NCBI GenBank assembly: GCA_001298545.1
Contig: LJCX01000028.1
Location: 434,001 to 498,000 of the forward strand
From: Actinobacteria bacterium OV320
GTDB lineage: Bacteria; Actinomycetota; Actinomycetes; Streptomycetales; Streptomycetaceae
Direction of reading: 5' to 3'
Length of the DNA: 64,000 bases
The position numbers were made by a program, and so were the translations under genes. The first letter of the stretch is position 1. Each line of letters begins with the position of its first letter. Shown piece after piece: positions 44,051 to 52,843 of this stretch. The notes below the pieces were generated by a model. It was not told where the DNA came from and made no database searches. It saw only the letters and a list, made by a program, of their open reading frames with translations.

Positions 44051-44246
44051 GGCTGGCTTCCTCCCTTGCCCCGTCGGCCCGTGCCGACGTACCGCTATGA
44101 GACGCCGCGGCGCTGTGCTCCCGCCTCGGGCTTCCTGTGCGCCTCCGGTGAGGTTTCCAGGAGCGGATCGGAGGCCGCGCGGGCCCCGCGGACGAAACCC
44201 GCCGCGACCACCGCCGGCAGTCGACCAGGTGAACGGCTCACGAAGC

Positions 44247-44286
44247 GGGCCACTCCCCCCGACGCGCAGGTCGGGGGGAGTGGCCC
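44247..44286 (-). terminator. 16-bp stem terminator for dioxygenase 2
   Basis: GGGCCACTCCCCCCGA at 44247-44262 pairs exactly with 44271-44286 across an 8-nt loop, 45 bp beyond the dioxygenase 2 stop. The rest of the 280-bp gap 44051-44330 shows no gene. Confidence 0.85.
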
Positions 44287-44330
44287 GGAGAAATCCGTCA
44301 GCTGTCGAAGACCGAAGGTGAAGCCGACGC

Positions 44331-45281
44331 CTAGGCGGAATCGGAGGCCGACGCCGACGCCGACGCGCTCGGCTGCGGTGGTGAGCCCTGGCCGTCCTCC
44401 GTCGCGTCCGGGTCCACGCCGACCGTGATCGACCCGTGGACGCCCCTCGCGATGTCCCGCTTGTCGTAGCGCAGCTTCAGCAGACCGCCCTGGGTGCCGC
44501 TCTGGTCGTAGATCGTGTCCTCGGTGAGGGTCGTGCGCTCCGCGGCGTTGCTCGCGTACGGCTCCACCACCGCCGAGGCGAGCACGGACTCCTCGTCGAA
44601 GAAGAACTGGCCGGTGTGGCAGGTGTGCCCGCCCTCGTAACCGGCGTCCGTCCACTCGCCGTCCACGTGCACCTTGACGTGGATGTGGACGCACCGGCCG
44701 CGGTACCAGCCCGGGAAGACCGTCCGGAAGGTCACCTGACCGTGCCGGTCCGCTCGCCAAGTGCCGCGCAGATAGCGGCTGTCGTCCGTGGGCTCCTGGT
44801 GACCGCCTCCCGGGGGTGCCCCGGTGGGTGCCCCCGTCGGAGGTTCGCCGGTCGGGGGTTCGCCGGTCGGAGCGGGACCGCCGCCACCGCCGTTGCCCTG
44901 GTCCTCGTAGCCCGAGTACACCCCCGCCGCATCGCAGTGCCAGATGTCGACGGCCGCGTCCCGGATCGGCCTGCACGTCTCCGAGTCGATCACCTTCAGG
45001 GCGAGGAGGAGCGGGATGCCCTCCCGGTCCTCCGTGACGTCCCGGCGGATCTTGTCGGCGTCGATGTAGTAAGGGCCCTCGACCGTCTCCGAGGTCAGCC
45101 GGTAGCAGACCTCCCCGTCGGTGTCGGCGCCGGTCCGGGCCGGTCTGCCGCGCCCGTCGGCGGCGCTCGCCGCGAAGGCGGTGCCGCCCAGGCCCGCCAC
45201 CGCGACGCCGCCCGCGGCGACGGCCACGACCTTGCGACGTGATAAGTCCTGTTCGCTGTGTGGTTTCTGAGATCCCGTCAT
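44331..45281 (-). CDS. Tat-exported intradiol ring-cleavage dioxygenase 2
   Basis: A 316-aa paralogue of the enzyme at 38497-39534, with the same order: twin-arginine signal (DLSRRKVVAVAAGGVAVAGL), domain start CYRLTSETVEGPYYIDADK, AVDIWHCDAAGVYSGYED, and the Fe-ligand block FPGWYRGRCVHIHVKVH. A shorter Gly/Pro/Thr linker (GEPPTGEPPTGAPTGAPPG) sits at the same position. The tail is SPPQPSASASASASDSA. It should cleave a catecholic substrate outside the membrane. ATG at 45281 is chosen. Both paralogues share TGACAGG-N8-CTAGC shortly upstream of the start, but this copy has no iron box. Confidence 0.93.
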   Translation of the reverse strand: MTGSQKPHSEQDLSRRKVVAVAAGGVAVAGLGGTAFAASAADGRGRPARTGADTDGEVCYRLTSETVEGPYYIDADKIRRDVTEDREGIPLLLALKVIDSETCRPIRDAAVDIWHCDAAGVYSGYEDQGNGGGGGPAPTGEPPTGEPPTGAPTGAPPGGGHQEPTDDSRYLRGTWRADRHGQVTFRTVFPGWYRGRCVHIHVKVHVDGEWTDAGYEGGHTCHTGQFFFDEESVLASAVVEPYASNAAERTTLTEDTIYDQSGTQGGLLKLRYDKRDIARGVHGSITVGVDPDATEDGQGSPPQPSASASASASDSA

Positions 45282-45352
45282 GAGGCCGGGACGCTAGGGA
45301 CGAAACCTGTCAGGAGCATAAGGAAGAGCTGTCAGTTACCGGGGAAAACGAA

Positions 45353-45386
45353 AGTGGCCCGGAACCGACGTCGGTTCCGGGCCACT
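45353..45386. terminator. 34-bp perfect palindromic terminator
   Basis: AGTGGCCCGGAACCGAC at 45353-45369 is the exact reverse complement of 45370-45386, 34 bp beyond the aspS stop on the minus strand. It separates aspS from dioxygenase 2. Confidence 0.85.
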
Positions 45387-45420
45387 CCGCGAAAAGACCT
45401 GCCGCTCTCCGCCGTGCGTG

Positions 45421-47184
45421 CTACTTCGGCTGCGGCTTGCGCACCGACAGGTGCAGCTCCCTCAGCCGGGCCTCCTCAAGCTCCGTCGGCGCGCCCATCA
45501 TCAGGTCCTGGGCGTTGCCGTTGAGCGGGAAGGCGATGGTCTCGCGGATGTTCGGCTCATCGGCCAGCAGCATCACGATGCGGTCGACGCCCGGCGCGAT
45601 ACCGCCGTGCGGCGGGGCGCCGAAGCGGAACGCGCGCAGCATGCCGGCGAACTTCTCCTCGACCGTCTCGTGGTCGTAGCCCGCGATCTCGAACGCCTTG
45701 AGCATGATCTCCGGCTCGTGGTTCCGGATCGCGCCGGAGGACAGCTCCACGCCGTTGCAGACGATGTCGTACTGCCAGCCCAGGATGTCCAGCGGGTCCT
45801 GGGTCTCCAGGGCCTCCAGACCGCCCTGCGGCATCGAGAACGGGTTGTGCGAGAAGTCGATCTTGCCGGTCTCCTCGTCCTTCTCGTACATCGGGAAGTC
45901 GACGATCCAGCAGAAGCGGAAGACGTTCTCCTCGAAGTGCCCGGCACGCTTGGCGGCCTCGACCCGCACCGCGCCCATGATCTTCGAGACCTCGTCGTAC
46001 TCGCCCGCGCCGAAGAACACCGCGTGGCCGGCGGCCAGCGACAGGCGCTTGGTCAGCTCGGCGACGTTCTCCTCGGTGAGGAACTTCGCGATCGGACCGG
46101 TCAGCGAGCCGTCCTCGGCCACCCGGACCCAGGCCAGGCCCTTCGCGCCGAGCGTCACCGCGAAGTCGCCGAGCTGGTCGAAGAACTTACGGGGCTGCGC
46201 GGAGACGTCCGGCACCGGCAGCGCGCGGACGTGCTTGCCCGCGAAGGCCTTGAACTCCGAGCCCTCGAAGATGTCGGTGATGTCGACGAGTTCCAGCTGA
46301 GCCCGCAGGTCCGGCTTGTCGGAGCCGTACTTCAGCATCGACTCGCGGAACGGGATGCGCGGGAAGGGGGAGGTGACGTGGCGGCCGCCGCCGAACTCCT
46401 CGAACAGCTCCGTCATGAGCTTCTCGATCGGCTGGAAGACGTCCTCCTGCTCGACGAAGCTCATCTCGACGTCGAGCTGGTAGAACTCGCCCGGCGAGCG
46501 GTCCGCGCGCGCGTCCTCGTCGCGGAAGCAGGGGGCGATCTGGAAGTAGCGGTCGAAGCCCGAGATCATCAGCAGCTGCTTGAACTGCTGCGGGGCCTGC
46601 GGCAGGGCGTAGAACCGGCCCGCGTGCAGACGGGACGGGACGACGAAGTCGCGGGCGCCCTCGGGGGAGGTCGCGGACAGGATCGGCGTCGCCATCTCGT
46701 TGAAGCCCAGCGCCGTCATCTTGTGCCGCATCGCCGAGATGACCGACGTCCGCAGCATGATGTTGCGGTGCATGCGCTCACGGCGCAGGTCCAGGAAGCG
46801 GTACTCCAGGCGCCGCTCCTCGTTGACCCCGTCCTCGGCGTTGATCGTGAAGGGGAGCGGCGCGGCGGCGCCGAGCAGCTCGACCTCGCCGACCTCGACC
46901 TCGATCTCGCCGGTCGGCAGATCCGCGTTGACGTTCTCCGCGCCGCGCGAGACGACCTTGCCGTCGATGCGGACCGTCGACTCCTTGGTCAGCCGGTCGA
47001 GGGCCTCGTACGCGGGCGTGCCCGGACGGGCGACGAGCTGCGTGATGCCGTAGTGATCACGCAGATCGATGAAGAGGATGCCGCCCAGGTCGCGCCGATT
47101 GTGCAGCCAGCCGCTCAGCCGGACGTCGGTGCCGACGTCAGAGGCGCGGAGCTCGCCGCAGGTGTGGGACCTGTACCGATGCAT
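45421..47184 (-). CDS. aspS: Aspartyl-tRNA synthetase
   Basis: The 587-aa class IIb synthetase has an N-terminal OB anticodon-binding domain (VRLSGWLHNRRDLGGILFID). The catalytic core carries motif 2 (QIAPCFRDEDARADRSPGEF), a GAD insertion domain of the bacterial type at about 290-415, and motif 3 (APGVDRIVMLLADEPNIRE). It charges tRNA-Asp. ATG at 47184 follows GGATGAA. A parS site lies in its upstream region, 35-48 bp before the start. Confidence 0.98.
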   Translation of the reverse strand: MHRYRSHTCGELRASDVGTDVRLSGWLHNRRDLGGILFIDLRDHYGITQLVARPGTPAYEALDRLTKESTVRIDGKVVSRGAENVNADLPTGEIEVEVGEVELLGAAAPLPFTINAEDGVNEERRLEYRFLDLRRERMHRNIMLRTSVISAMRHKMTALGFNEMATPILSATSPEGARDFVVPSRLHAGRFYALPQAPQQFKQLLMISGFDRYFQIAPCFRDEDARADRSPGEFYQLDVEMSFVEQEDVFQPIEKLMTELFEEFGGGRHVTSPFPRIPFRESMLKYGSDKPDLRAQLELVDITDIFEGSEFKAFAGKHVRALPVPDVSAQPRKFFDQLGDFAVTLGAKGLAWVRVAEDGSLTGPIAKFLTEENVAELTKRLSLAAGHAVFFGAGEYDEVSKIMGAVRVEAAKRAGHFEENVFRFCWIVDFPMYEKDEETGKIDFSHNPFSMPQGGLEALETQDPLDILGWQYDIVCNGVELSSGAIRNHEPEIMLKAFEIAGYDHETVEEKFAGMLRAFRFGAPPHGGIAPGVDRIVMLLADEPNIRETIAFPLNGNAQDLMMGAPTELEEARLRELHLSVRKPQPK

Positions 47185-47218
47185 CGTCGTTCATCCAGTC
47201 TTCGCGGATCGGGGGCGT

Positions 47219-47232
47219 GTTTCACGTGAAAC
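47219..47232. promoter_or_regulatory. parS: parS centromere site (ParB-binding), GTTTCACGTGAAAC
   Basis: The 14-bp palindrome GTTTCACGTGAAAC, extended to 16 bp by flanking T and A, is identical to the parS consensus used by ParB in Streptomyces and many other bacteria. These sites cluster within a few hundred kb of oriC and organise segregation during sporulation. It is intergenic between aspS and the PP2C signalling gene. Confidence 0.9.
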
Positions 47233-47328
47233 AACCCCCAGCGTACCGGGCGGTCACTGATCACCTCCCCTCAATACGGGTGCGGCGATCAGTGGCACTT
47301 CTCCGTCCCATCTTCCTAAAGTGGGGCA

Positions 47329-49470
47329 ATGCGCACTGGCGAGCCGTTGCCCGCCGTGAGGGAGGTCCTCGCCTCCCTCGCGACCGGCCTGTGGCACTGG
47401 GACACCGCCACCGGGCTGGTCACGGTCGACGCCGAGGCAGCCCGGCTGCTCGGGCTGCCCCCGGAGGAGACGGTCCTCACCGAGGCCCAGACCCGGGCCC
47501 GCCTCCACCCCGTCGACTGGAACGAGATCACCGGGGTGATCCAGCTCGCCGTCGCCGAGGGCACCCTCGCCGAGGTACGCATCCGGATCATGGACGACCT
47601 GGGACGGGTCGTCCGGGTCGTGCGCAGCCGCTCCAAGCCGTCCTTCGACCCGGTGAAGAAGGTGTACGAGCTGATCGGCACCCTCCAGGAAGTGACCGAA
47701 CCGACGCCGGGCACCCCCGCGGGACGGACCGCCGTCACCGGCGACTGGCGGCGCTCACGCGAGGCGTTCCTGCTGGACGCGGGCCGGGCGCTGGCGGAGG
47801 CGCGGTCCACCGAGGAGGTGCTGAGGGTCGCTGCGGGCCTTTCCATGCCGGGCTTCTCCCCGGACGGACTCGCCGTCTTCGGCGTGAAGGGCGAGCGGCT
47901 GACGATCATCGGCCACCACGGGCACCAGTCCGGCGACGACGACCCCTTCAGCCATATGTCCATCCATACGGACTATCCGGCCGCCGAGGTCGTGCGCACC
48001 GGGCGGGCCGTGTACCTGTCCTCCCCCGAGCGGTACAAGGAGCGCTACCCGCTCACCTGGCCGCTGGCCGCGCACTTCGGCCGTCACTCCTGGGCGTTCC
48101 TGCCGCTGACGGTGGCCGGCCGCACGATGGGCGCCTGGATGGCCGGCTTCGCGTACCCGGTGGCGTTCACCCCGGACGAGCGGTCCGTGCTGACGACGGT
48201 CGCGCGCATGCTCGCCCAGGCCCTCACCCGCGCGAGCCTGGCGGAGACCCAGCGCGAGCTGACCGACGGCCTCCAGCGCTCCATGCTCCCCACCCTCGGC
48301 CCCGAGATACCGGGCATGACCCTCGCCGCCCGCTACATACCGACCGGCGGCGGCCTTCAGGTCGGCGGCGACTGGTACGACATGATCCCGCTGCCGAGGG
48401 GCCGCTTCGCCCTGGTCATCGGCGACGTCCAGGGCCACGACGTCCGCGCCGCGGGGCTCATGGGCCAGCTGCGCATAGCGGTACGGGCGTACGCCGCCGA
48501 GGGCCACCGCCCCGACGCCGTCCTCTCCCGAGCCTCCGGTTTCTTCCACGGCCTCACCGACACGGACGGCGGAGCCGGGGCCGATCCGCGTTTCGCCACC
48601 TGCCTGTACATAGAGGTCGACCCGGTGACCGGGGTCCTGGAGACCGCCCGGGCCGGACATCTGGACCCCACGATCCGCATGTCCGACGGCACCGTGCTGG
48701 TCCGCGCCACCGCCGGGGGCCTGCCCCTCGGCATCGACCCGGACGCCGACTACCCCACCACCCGGCTCGCCCTGGAACCCGGCGAGGCGCTGATGCTCTG
48801 CACCGACGGCCTGCTGGAGACCGGCGGCCACGACCTCGACACCGGCTGGCGGCGCGTCCGCAGGATCCTCGAGGCACACCAGGGCGATCTGGAGGAGCTG
48901 GCCGACGCCCTGGTCCAGGCGGTGCACGGCCCTTCCTCCCACCACACCACGGGCCCGCTCGCGGACCGCCGCGAGGACGACATCGCCGTGCTGCTCCTGT
49001 GCCGCCAGGGCGCGGGCGGCTGCGGCCCCGGCGCCGCTCCCGTGCCGGTCCGGCAGCCCGTGCGGCGCTCGATGCTGACGGTCGCGCAGGCCGAGCCGGA
49101 ACGGATCGCCGTGGCCCGGCAGCAACTGCGCGAGCTGCTGCACGACTGGACCTGCGAGGACCAGGTCGACTCGGCGGTCCTGCTCGTCTCCGAGACGCTG
49201 ACGAACGTCCTCGTCCACACCGACGCGGACGCGCTGCTCGTCGCCGAGGTGACCGGCGCACCCGGCGAACGCCGGCTCCGTATCGAGGTCACCGACGCCG
49301 GCGACGACCTCCCCCACAAGCGCCGCCCCGGCGAACTGGCGTCCTCGGGGCGTGGCCTGGTCCTCATCGAACTGCTCGCGGACACCTGGGGGGTGGCGCC
49401 CCGGGGCGAGGGCAAGAGCATCTGGTTCGAGCTCTACGAGTTCGGCGAGCCCTCGGCGGGAGCACTGTGA
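47329..49470 (+). CDS. PAS-GAF-PP2C (SpoIIE)-HATPase multidomain signalling protein
   Basis: The 713-aa protein joins four modules. A PAS domain (about 10-120: GLWHWDTATGLVTVDAEAAR) is followed by a GAF domain (about 145-290: LDAGRALAEARSTEEVLRVA). A SpoIIE-type PP2C phosphatase comes next (about 320-560, with VGGDWYDMIPLPRGRFALVI, GDVQGHDVRAAGLM, LMLCTDGLLETGG, EDDIAVLLL). The C-terminal anti-sigma-type HATPase (about 580-705) has LLVSETLTNVLVHTDAD. Phosphatase plus kinase in one chain is a common Streptomyces partner-switching design controlling anti-sigma antagonists. ATG at 47329 starts the PAS region. It overlaps the convergent AI-2E permease gene by 37 bp. Confidence 0.94.
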   Translation: MRTGEPLPAVREVLASLATGLWHWDTATGLVTVDAEAARLLGLPPEETVLTEAQTRARLHPVDWNEITGVIQLAVAEGTLAEVRIRIMDDLGRVVRVVRSRSKPSFDPVKKVYELIGTLQEVTEPTPGTPAGRTAVTGDWRRSREAFLLDAGRALAEARSTEEVLRVAAGLSMPGFSPDGLAVFGVKGERLTIIGHHGHQSGDDDPFSHMSIHTDYPAAEVVRTGRAVYLSSPERYKERYPLTWPLAAHFGRHSWAFLPLTVAGRTMGAWMAGFAYPVAFTPDERSVLTTVARMLAQALTRASLAETQRELTDGLQRSMLPTLGPEIPGMTLAARYIPTGGGLQVGGDWYDMIPLPRGRFALVIGDVQGHDVRAAGLMGQLRIAVRAYAAEGHRPDAVLSRASGFFHGLTDTDGGAGADPRFATCLYIEVDPVTGVLETARAGHLDPTIRMSDGTVLVRATAGGLPLGIDPDADYPTTRLALEPGEALMLCTDGLLETGGHDLDTGWRRVRRILEAHQGDLEELADALVQAVHGPSSHHTTGPLADRREDDIAVLLLCRQGAGGCGPGAAPVPVRQPVRRSMLTVAQAEPERIAVARQQLRELLHDWTCEDQVDSAVLLVSETLTNVLVHTDADALLVAEVTGAPGERRLRIEVTDAGDDLPHKRRPGELASSGRGLVLIELLADTWGVAPRGEGKSIWFELYEFGEPSAGAL

Positions 49471-50486
49471 CGCGTCCGTAGTTCGTGCAGCACGCCGAAG
49501 GCGGCGGCCGTCACGGGAACGGCGAGCAGCATGCCCAGGATCCCGGCCACGGACGCCCCGGCCGTGATGGCCACCATCACCACCGCCGGATGCATCTGCA
49601 CGGTCCGGCTCTGGATCACCGGCTGCAGCACATGCCCCTCCAGCACCTGCACCGCCAGCACCACCCCGAGCGCCCACAGCGCGATGACGAAGCCCCGGTC
49701 GGCGAGCGCCACCAGCACGGCGACGGCCCCGGAGAGAAAGGCGCCGAGATAGGGGATGTACGCCCCGACGAAGACGAGGGCACCCAGCCCGACCGCCCCC
49801 GGCACATCGAGGACGAGCAGTCCGACGGTGATGCACACGGCGTCGATGAAGGCGATGAAGGTCGTGCCCCGCATGAACCCCTCCACGGCCCGGAAGGCCC
49901 GCCGGGCCATGGCCTCCAGGGTGTCGCCGGTACCGCGTGGAGCGACGGAACGCAGCGCGCCGACCGCCCGGTGCGAGTCGCGCAGGAAGAAGAAGACGAG
50001 CAGCAGTGCGAGCACGGCCATGGCGATGCTCTCGCCGACGACACTCACCCCGCTGATGACGTTGGACGCGGCCGTCCCCCCGAACTTGGTCAGCAACTCC
50101 TTCGCATTGGACGCGAGGTCGTCGAGCGAGGTCCCGGCGGCCCCGAAGTGCTCGGCGATGCTCCGTGCCGCCGACCTGAGCGCGGCGACGATCTGATCCC
50201 CGCTGTCGATCAGCGCGGCGACGACGATGTACACCGCCCCGCCGACCACGGCGACGACGGCGACACACGTCAGCCCCGCCGACACCGACCGAGGCACCCC
50301 CACCTCCACCAGCCGCCGGTACAGCGGCCTGAGCAGCGCGGTCCCGAGCAACGCGAGCAACACGGGCGTGACGGCCGTACGCAGCTCGGCGCACAGCCGG
50401 ATCCCCACGTACCCGACACCCGCCGCGAGCAGAATCACGGCGCACCAGGCGGCGAACCGGCGAGCGGGGACGGGGAGCAGGTGCAC
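49434..50486 (-). CDS. AI-2E family (UPF0118/PerM) transporter
   Basis: A 350-aa membrane protein has the AI-2E transporter family layout: paired N-terminal helices (FAAWCAVILLAAGVGYVGIR, AVTPVLLALLGTALL) and a central extramembrane region (residues about 100-150). Conserved C-terminal helices include FVGAYIPYLGAFLSGAVAVL and PVIQSRTVQMHPAVVMVAIT. Family members have been linked to autoinducer-2, Na+/H+ or other export, so the substrate is open. GTG at 50486 has GGAG just upstream. Confidence 0.92.
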   Translation of the reverse strand: MHLLPVPARRFAAWCAVILLAAGVGYVGIRLCAELRTAVTPVLLALLGTALLRPLYRRLVEVGVPRSVSAGLTCVAVVAVVGGAVYIVVAALIDSGDQIVAALRSAARSIAEHFGAAGTSLDDLASNAKELLTKFGGTAASNVISGVSVVGESIAMAVLALLLVFFFLRDSHRAVGALRSVAPRGTGDTLEAMARRAFRAVEGFMRGTTFIAFIDAVCITVGLLVLDVPGAVGLGALVFVGAYIPYLGAFLSGAVAVLVALADRGFVIALWALGVVLAVQVLEGHVLQPVIQSRTVQMHPAVVMVAITAGASVAGILGMLLAVPVTAAAFGVLHELRTRHSAPAEGSPNS

Positions 50487-50621
50487 GGCTCCAGCGGATC
50501 ACGCAGGCACCGGATTGTCCTGACCTGACGGGCCGCCCGGGTGACGGCACGTGACCCGGACTCAGAATCGAACGTCCGCTCCTAAAGGGTGAACATCCTT
50601 GCCAGCGCGGCCAGTTGCGGT

Positions 50622-50631
50622 GGCATATGCC
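50622..50631. promoter_or_regulatory. GGCATATGCC palindrome upstream of antirepressor-like gene
   Basis: A perfect 10-bp palindrome lies 27 bp before the start codon, next to an AT-rich CTATTTTTCAT stretch unusual in this window. It could be a promoter -10 region or an operator. Confidence 0.35.
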
Positions 50632-50658
50632 TATTTTTCATGGCGGAGGTGATGCTCG

Positions 50659-51588
50659 ATGTACGAGCAGAACAACACACAGCCGCCGGACCGGTCGGCG
50701 GCACAGCAGGACGCGATCGACATCAACGACTTCGTGTTCGCGGCGACGGGGGCGCGGCTGCGGAGGCTGACGCTGCCGGATGGCGAGCACTGGTTCGTGG
50801 CGGCGGACGCGGCTACGCAACTCGGATACGCAAACACACGTCAGGCGCTCCTTGCGCATGTCGCAGCAGATTGCACAAGGTCACTGGCCGAGATTGCGCA
50901 AGGCGTCTGTACAGCAGACGCCTTGCGCAAACTTGCAGCTCACAGGCTGCAGAAGTCCATGAAGATGGTGAACCTGAAGGGGCTCGTCCGGCTCGTCAAC
51001 GGCTGCACCAAACCCGCCTGCGAGCCATTCAAGGCATGGGTGTCCGACGTCATCCAGACCGTCCAACAGCAGGGCTCCTACTCCCTGGAACCGGCCCCCG
51101 GACGACCCGTCCCCGCCGTCGGTACCGCCTACGTCATGCCCGAGCAGGTCGTCGAAGCCATCGTGCGGCTCGAGGAGCGCAACCTGTATGCGGACGAGAT
51201 GCTGGCGGCCGCCGCAGGGGAGCGCAACGACCTGCTGCGGCAGATTACCGACAGCCAGAACAGGATGGCCGACGCGCTGAGGGACATCGCCGAAGCCCTC
51301 AGCCGGCCCAGCCACAGCGCCCCTACGCCTGGGCTGACTGCCCAGCAGCTTCTCGACACGTGGAAGAAGAGGCACCTCCTCGTCACGGACGACGTGCACA
51401 CAGTCGCCGCCGTCCTCGCCCCGGCGCTGGCGCGTGGTGAGGCCCGCTACCGCGTCGAGGAGATCGCCGCCCGAACCGGTATGTCGCAGGATCGCGTCCA
51501 CGACTGCCTGCGCATGCTGCTGAAGCGCGGCTGTATGCGGCAGATCGGATGCTCCACCGACGGAGCGCCCGTCTACGTGCTGCCGTAG
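50659..51588 (+). CDS. BRO-N domain antirepressor-like protein
   Basis: The 309-aa protein has an N-terminal BRO/phage antirepressor domain (about residues 20-125): LPDGEHWFVAADAATQLGYA, then KSMKMVNLKGLVRLVNGCTK and EPFKAWVSDVIQTVQQQGSY. A central helical region with QITDSQNRMADALRDIAEAL follows, and a C-terminal winged-helix-like segment with VEEIAARTGMSQDRVHDCLR. Such proteins are usually prophage switches, but no other phage gene is near, so this may be a domesticated copy. ATG at 50659 has GGAGG 10 nt upstream. The codons encoding EIAQGVCTADALRKL form a 16-bp inverted repeat. A strong terminator follows. Confidence 0.85.
   Translation: MYEQNNTQPPDRSAAQQDAIDINDFVFAATGARLRRLTLPDGEHWFVAADAATQLGYANTRQALLAHVAADCTRSLAEIAQGVCTADALRKLAAHRLQKSMKMVNLKGLVRLVNGCTKPACEPFKAWVSDVIQTVQQQGSYSLEPAPGRPVPAVGTAYVMPEQVVEAIVRLEERNLYADEMLAAAAGERNDLLRQITDSQNRMADALRDIAEALSRPSHSAPTPGLTAQQLLDTWKKRHLLVTDDVHTVAAVLAPALARGEARYRVEEIAARTGMSQDRVHDCLRMLLKRGCMRQIGCSTDGAPVYVLP
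50894..50930. repeat. 16-bp perfect inverted repeat inside antirepressor gene
   Basis: TTGCGCAAGGCGTCTG at 50894-50909 is exactly complementary to 50915-50930 over a TACAG loop, within the coding sequence. Related TTGCGCA and TTGCACAAGG motifs lie just upstream (about 50850-50880). It could be a protein-binding site or an mRNA hairpin. Confidence 0.8.
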
Positions 51589-51610
51589 CGGCGTCACCGC
51601 GATACGAGAC

Positions 51611-51649
51611 AGGCCCGAAGTCGCAAACCAACATTGCGGCTTCGGGCCT
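51611..51649 (+). terminator. Terminator with U-tract between antirepressor and pirin genes
   Basis: AGGCCCGAAGTCGCAA at 51611-51626 pairs with 51634-51649 (one G-T pair), followed by TTGTCA. It is 22 bp after the antirepressor stop and 36 bp beyond the convergent pirin stop. Confidence 0.8.
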
Positions 51650-51684
51650 TGTCACACCGTAGCGGTTTCCGGCGGGCCGGAGGG

Positions 51685-52656
51685 CTAGATGCCCTCCGCC
51701 GTCATCCCGTGCACCGCCGGGATCGTGCCCAGCCGGCCCTTCTGGAAGTCCTCGAAGGCCTGCTGGAGCTCGTCCTTGGTGTTCATCACGAACGGGCCGT
51801 AGTGGGCCATCGGCTCACGGATCGGCTGCCCGCCCAGCAGCACGACCTCCAGGTCAGGCGTGTGCGAGTCCTGCTTCTCATCCGCGCGGACCGTCAGCGA
51901 GGAGCCCGCGCCGAAGACCGCCGTCTGACCCAGGTGGATCGGCCGACGCTCGGCGCCGACCGAACCGCGGCCGGCCAGGACGTACGCGAGACCGTTGAAG
52001 TCCTCACGCCACGGAAGAGTGAGTTCCGCGCCCGGCGCGAGGGTCGCGTGGACCATCGTGATGGGGGTGTGGGTGATGCCGGGACCGGCGTGGCCGTCCA
52101 GTTCGCCCGCGATGACCCGCAGGAGCGCGCCGCCGTCCGGGCTCGCCAGGAGCTGTACGTGGCCGCCGCGGATGTCCTGGTACCTCGGCGCCATCATCTT
52201 GTCCCTGGCCGGCAGGTTCACCCACAGCTGGAGGCCGTGGAAGAGACCGCCGGACATGACCAGCGACTCCGGCGGCGCCTCGATGTGGAGAAGACCCGAG
52301 CCGGCCGTCATCCACTGGGTGTCGCCGTTGGTGATGGTGCCGCCGCCGCCCTGGCTGTCCTGGTGGTCGAAGATCCCGTCGATGATGTAGGTGACGGTCT
52401 CGAAGCCGCGGTGCGGGTGCCAGGGGGTGCCCTTCGGCTCGCCCGGCGCGTATTCCACCTCGCCCATCTGATCCATCATGATGAACGGGTCGAGGTGGCG
52501 GTAGTTGATCCCGGCGAACGCACGGCGCACCGGGAAGCCCTCACCCTCGAAACCGCTCGGCGCGGTCGTGACGGTGAGCACGGGACGTGCGACCGCGTCG
52601 GCCGATGCGGTGACGCGCGGCAGGGTCAGCGGGTTCTCGACGGTCACTGCGGGCAT
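51685..52656 (-). CDS. Pirin family protein
   Basis: A 323-aa bicupin of the pirin family. The metal site is visible in GTPWHPHRGFETVTYIIDG and SGLLHIEAPPE (three His and one Glu). The C-terminal cupin ends near QPIREPMAHYGPFVMNT, a conserved pirin block. Bacterial pirins include quercetin 2,3-dioxygenases and redox-sensitive regulators of metabolism; the role here is open. ATG at 52656 has a near-perfect AAGGAGG. The AT-rich upstream segment contains AGTTGAGCATTGAACT, an imperfect dyad that may bind a MarR-type regulator. Confidence 0.93.
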   Translation of the reverse strand: MPAVTVENPLTLPRVTASADAVARPVLTVTTAPSGFEGEGFPVRRAFAGINYRHLDPFIMMDQMGEVEYAPGEPKGTPWHPHRGFETVTYIIDGIFDHQDSQGGGGTITNGDTQWMTAGSGLLHIEAPPESLVMSGGLFHGLQLWVNLPARDKMMAPRYQDIRGGHVQLLASPDGGALLRVIAGELDGHAGPGITHTPITMVHATLAPGAELTLPWREDFNGLAYVLAGRGSVGAERRPIHLGQTAVFGAGSSLTVRADEKQDSHTPDLEVVLLGGQPIREPMAHYGPFVMNTKDELQQAFEDFQKGRLGTIPAVHGMTAEGI

Positions 52657-52843
52657 GTCCGTACCTCCTTGGGCGACGTACGTCCCAGTTTAGTTGAGCA
52701 TTGAACTTTCTGCTACCCGTAACGATGGAAGCCCGGAGGACATTCCCGTGGAGCGGCGACCGCGCAGGGGCAGTGGCGCGGGGGAACCCTATGACATGGC
52801 TGTGAAGGGCATGCGGCATCCACCGGACAGCCGAGGGACAGCC

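Noticed and set aside
45418..47229. A 603-codon plus-strand frame opposite aspS
   Set aside because: Mirror image of a housekeeping synthetase; no domain and no ribosome site.
50659..51588. A prophage in this region
   Set aside because: Only a single antirepressor-like gene is present; no integrase, structural genes, att duplication or tRNA flank it, and the neighbours are core genes.
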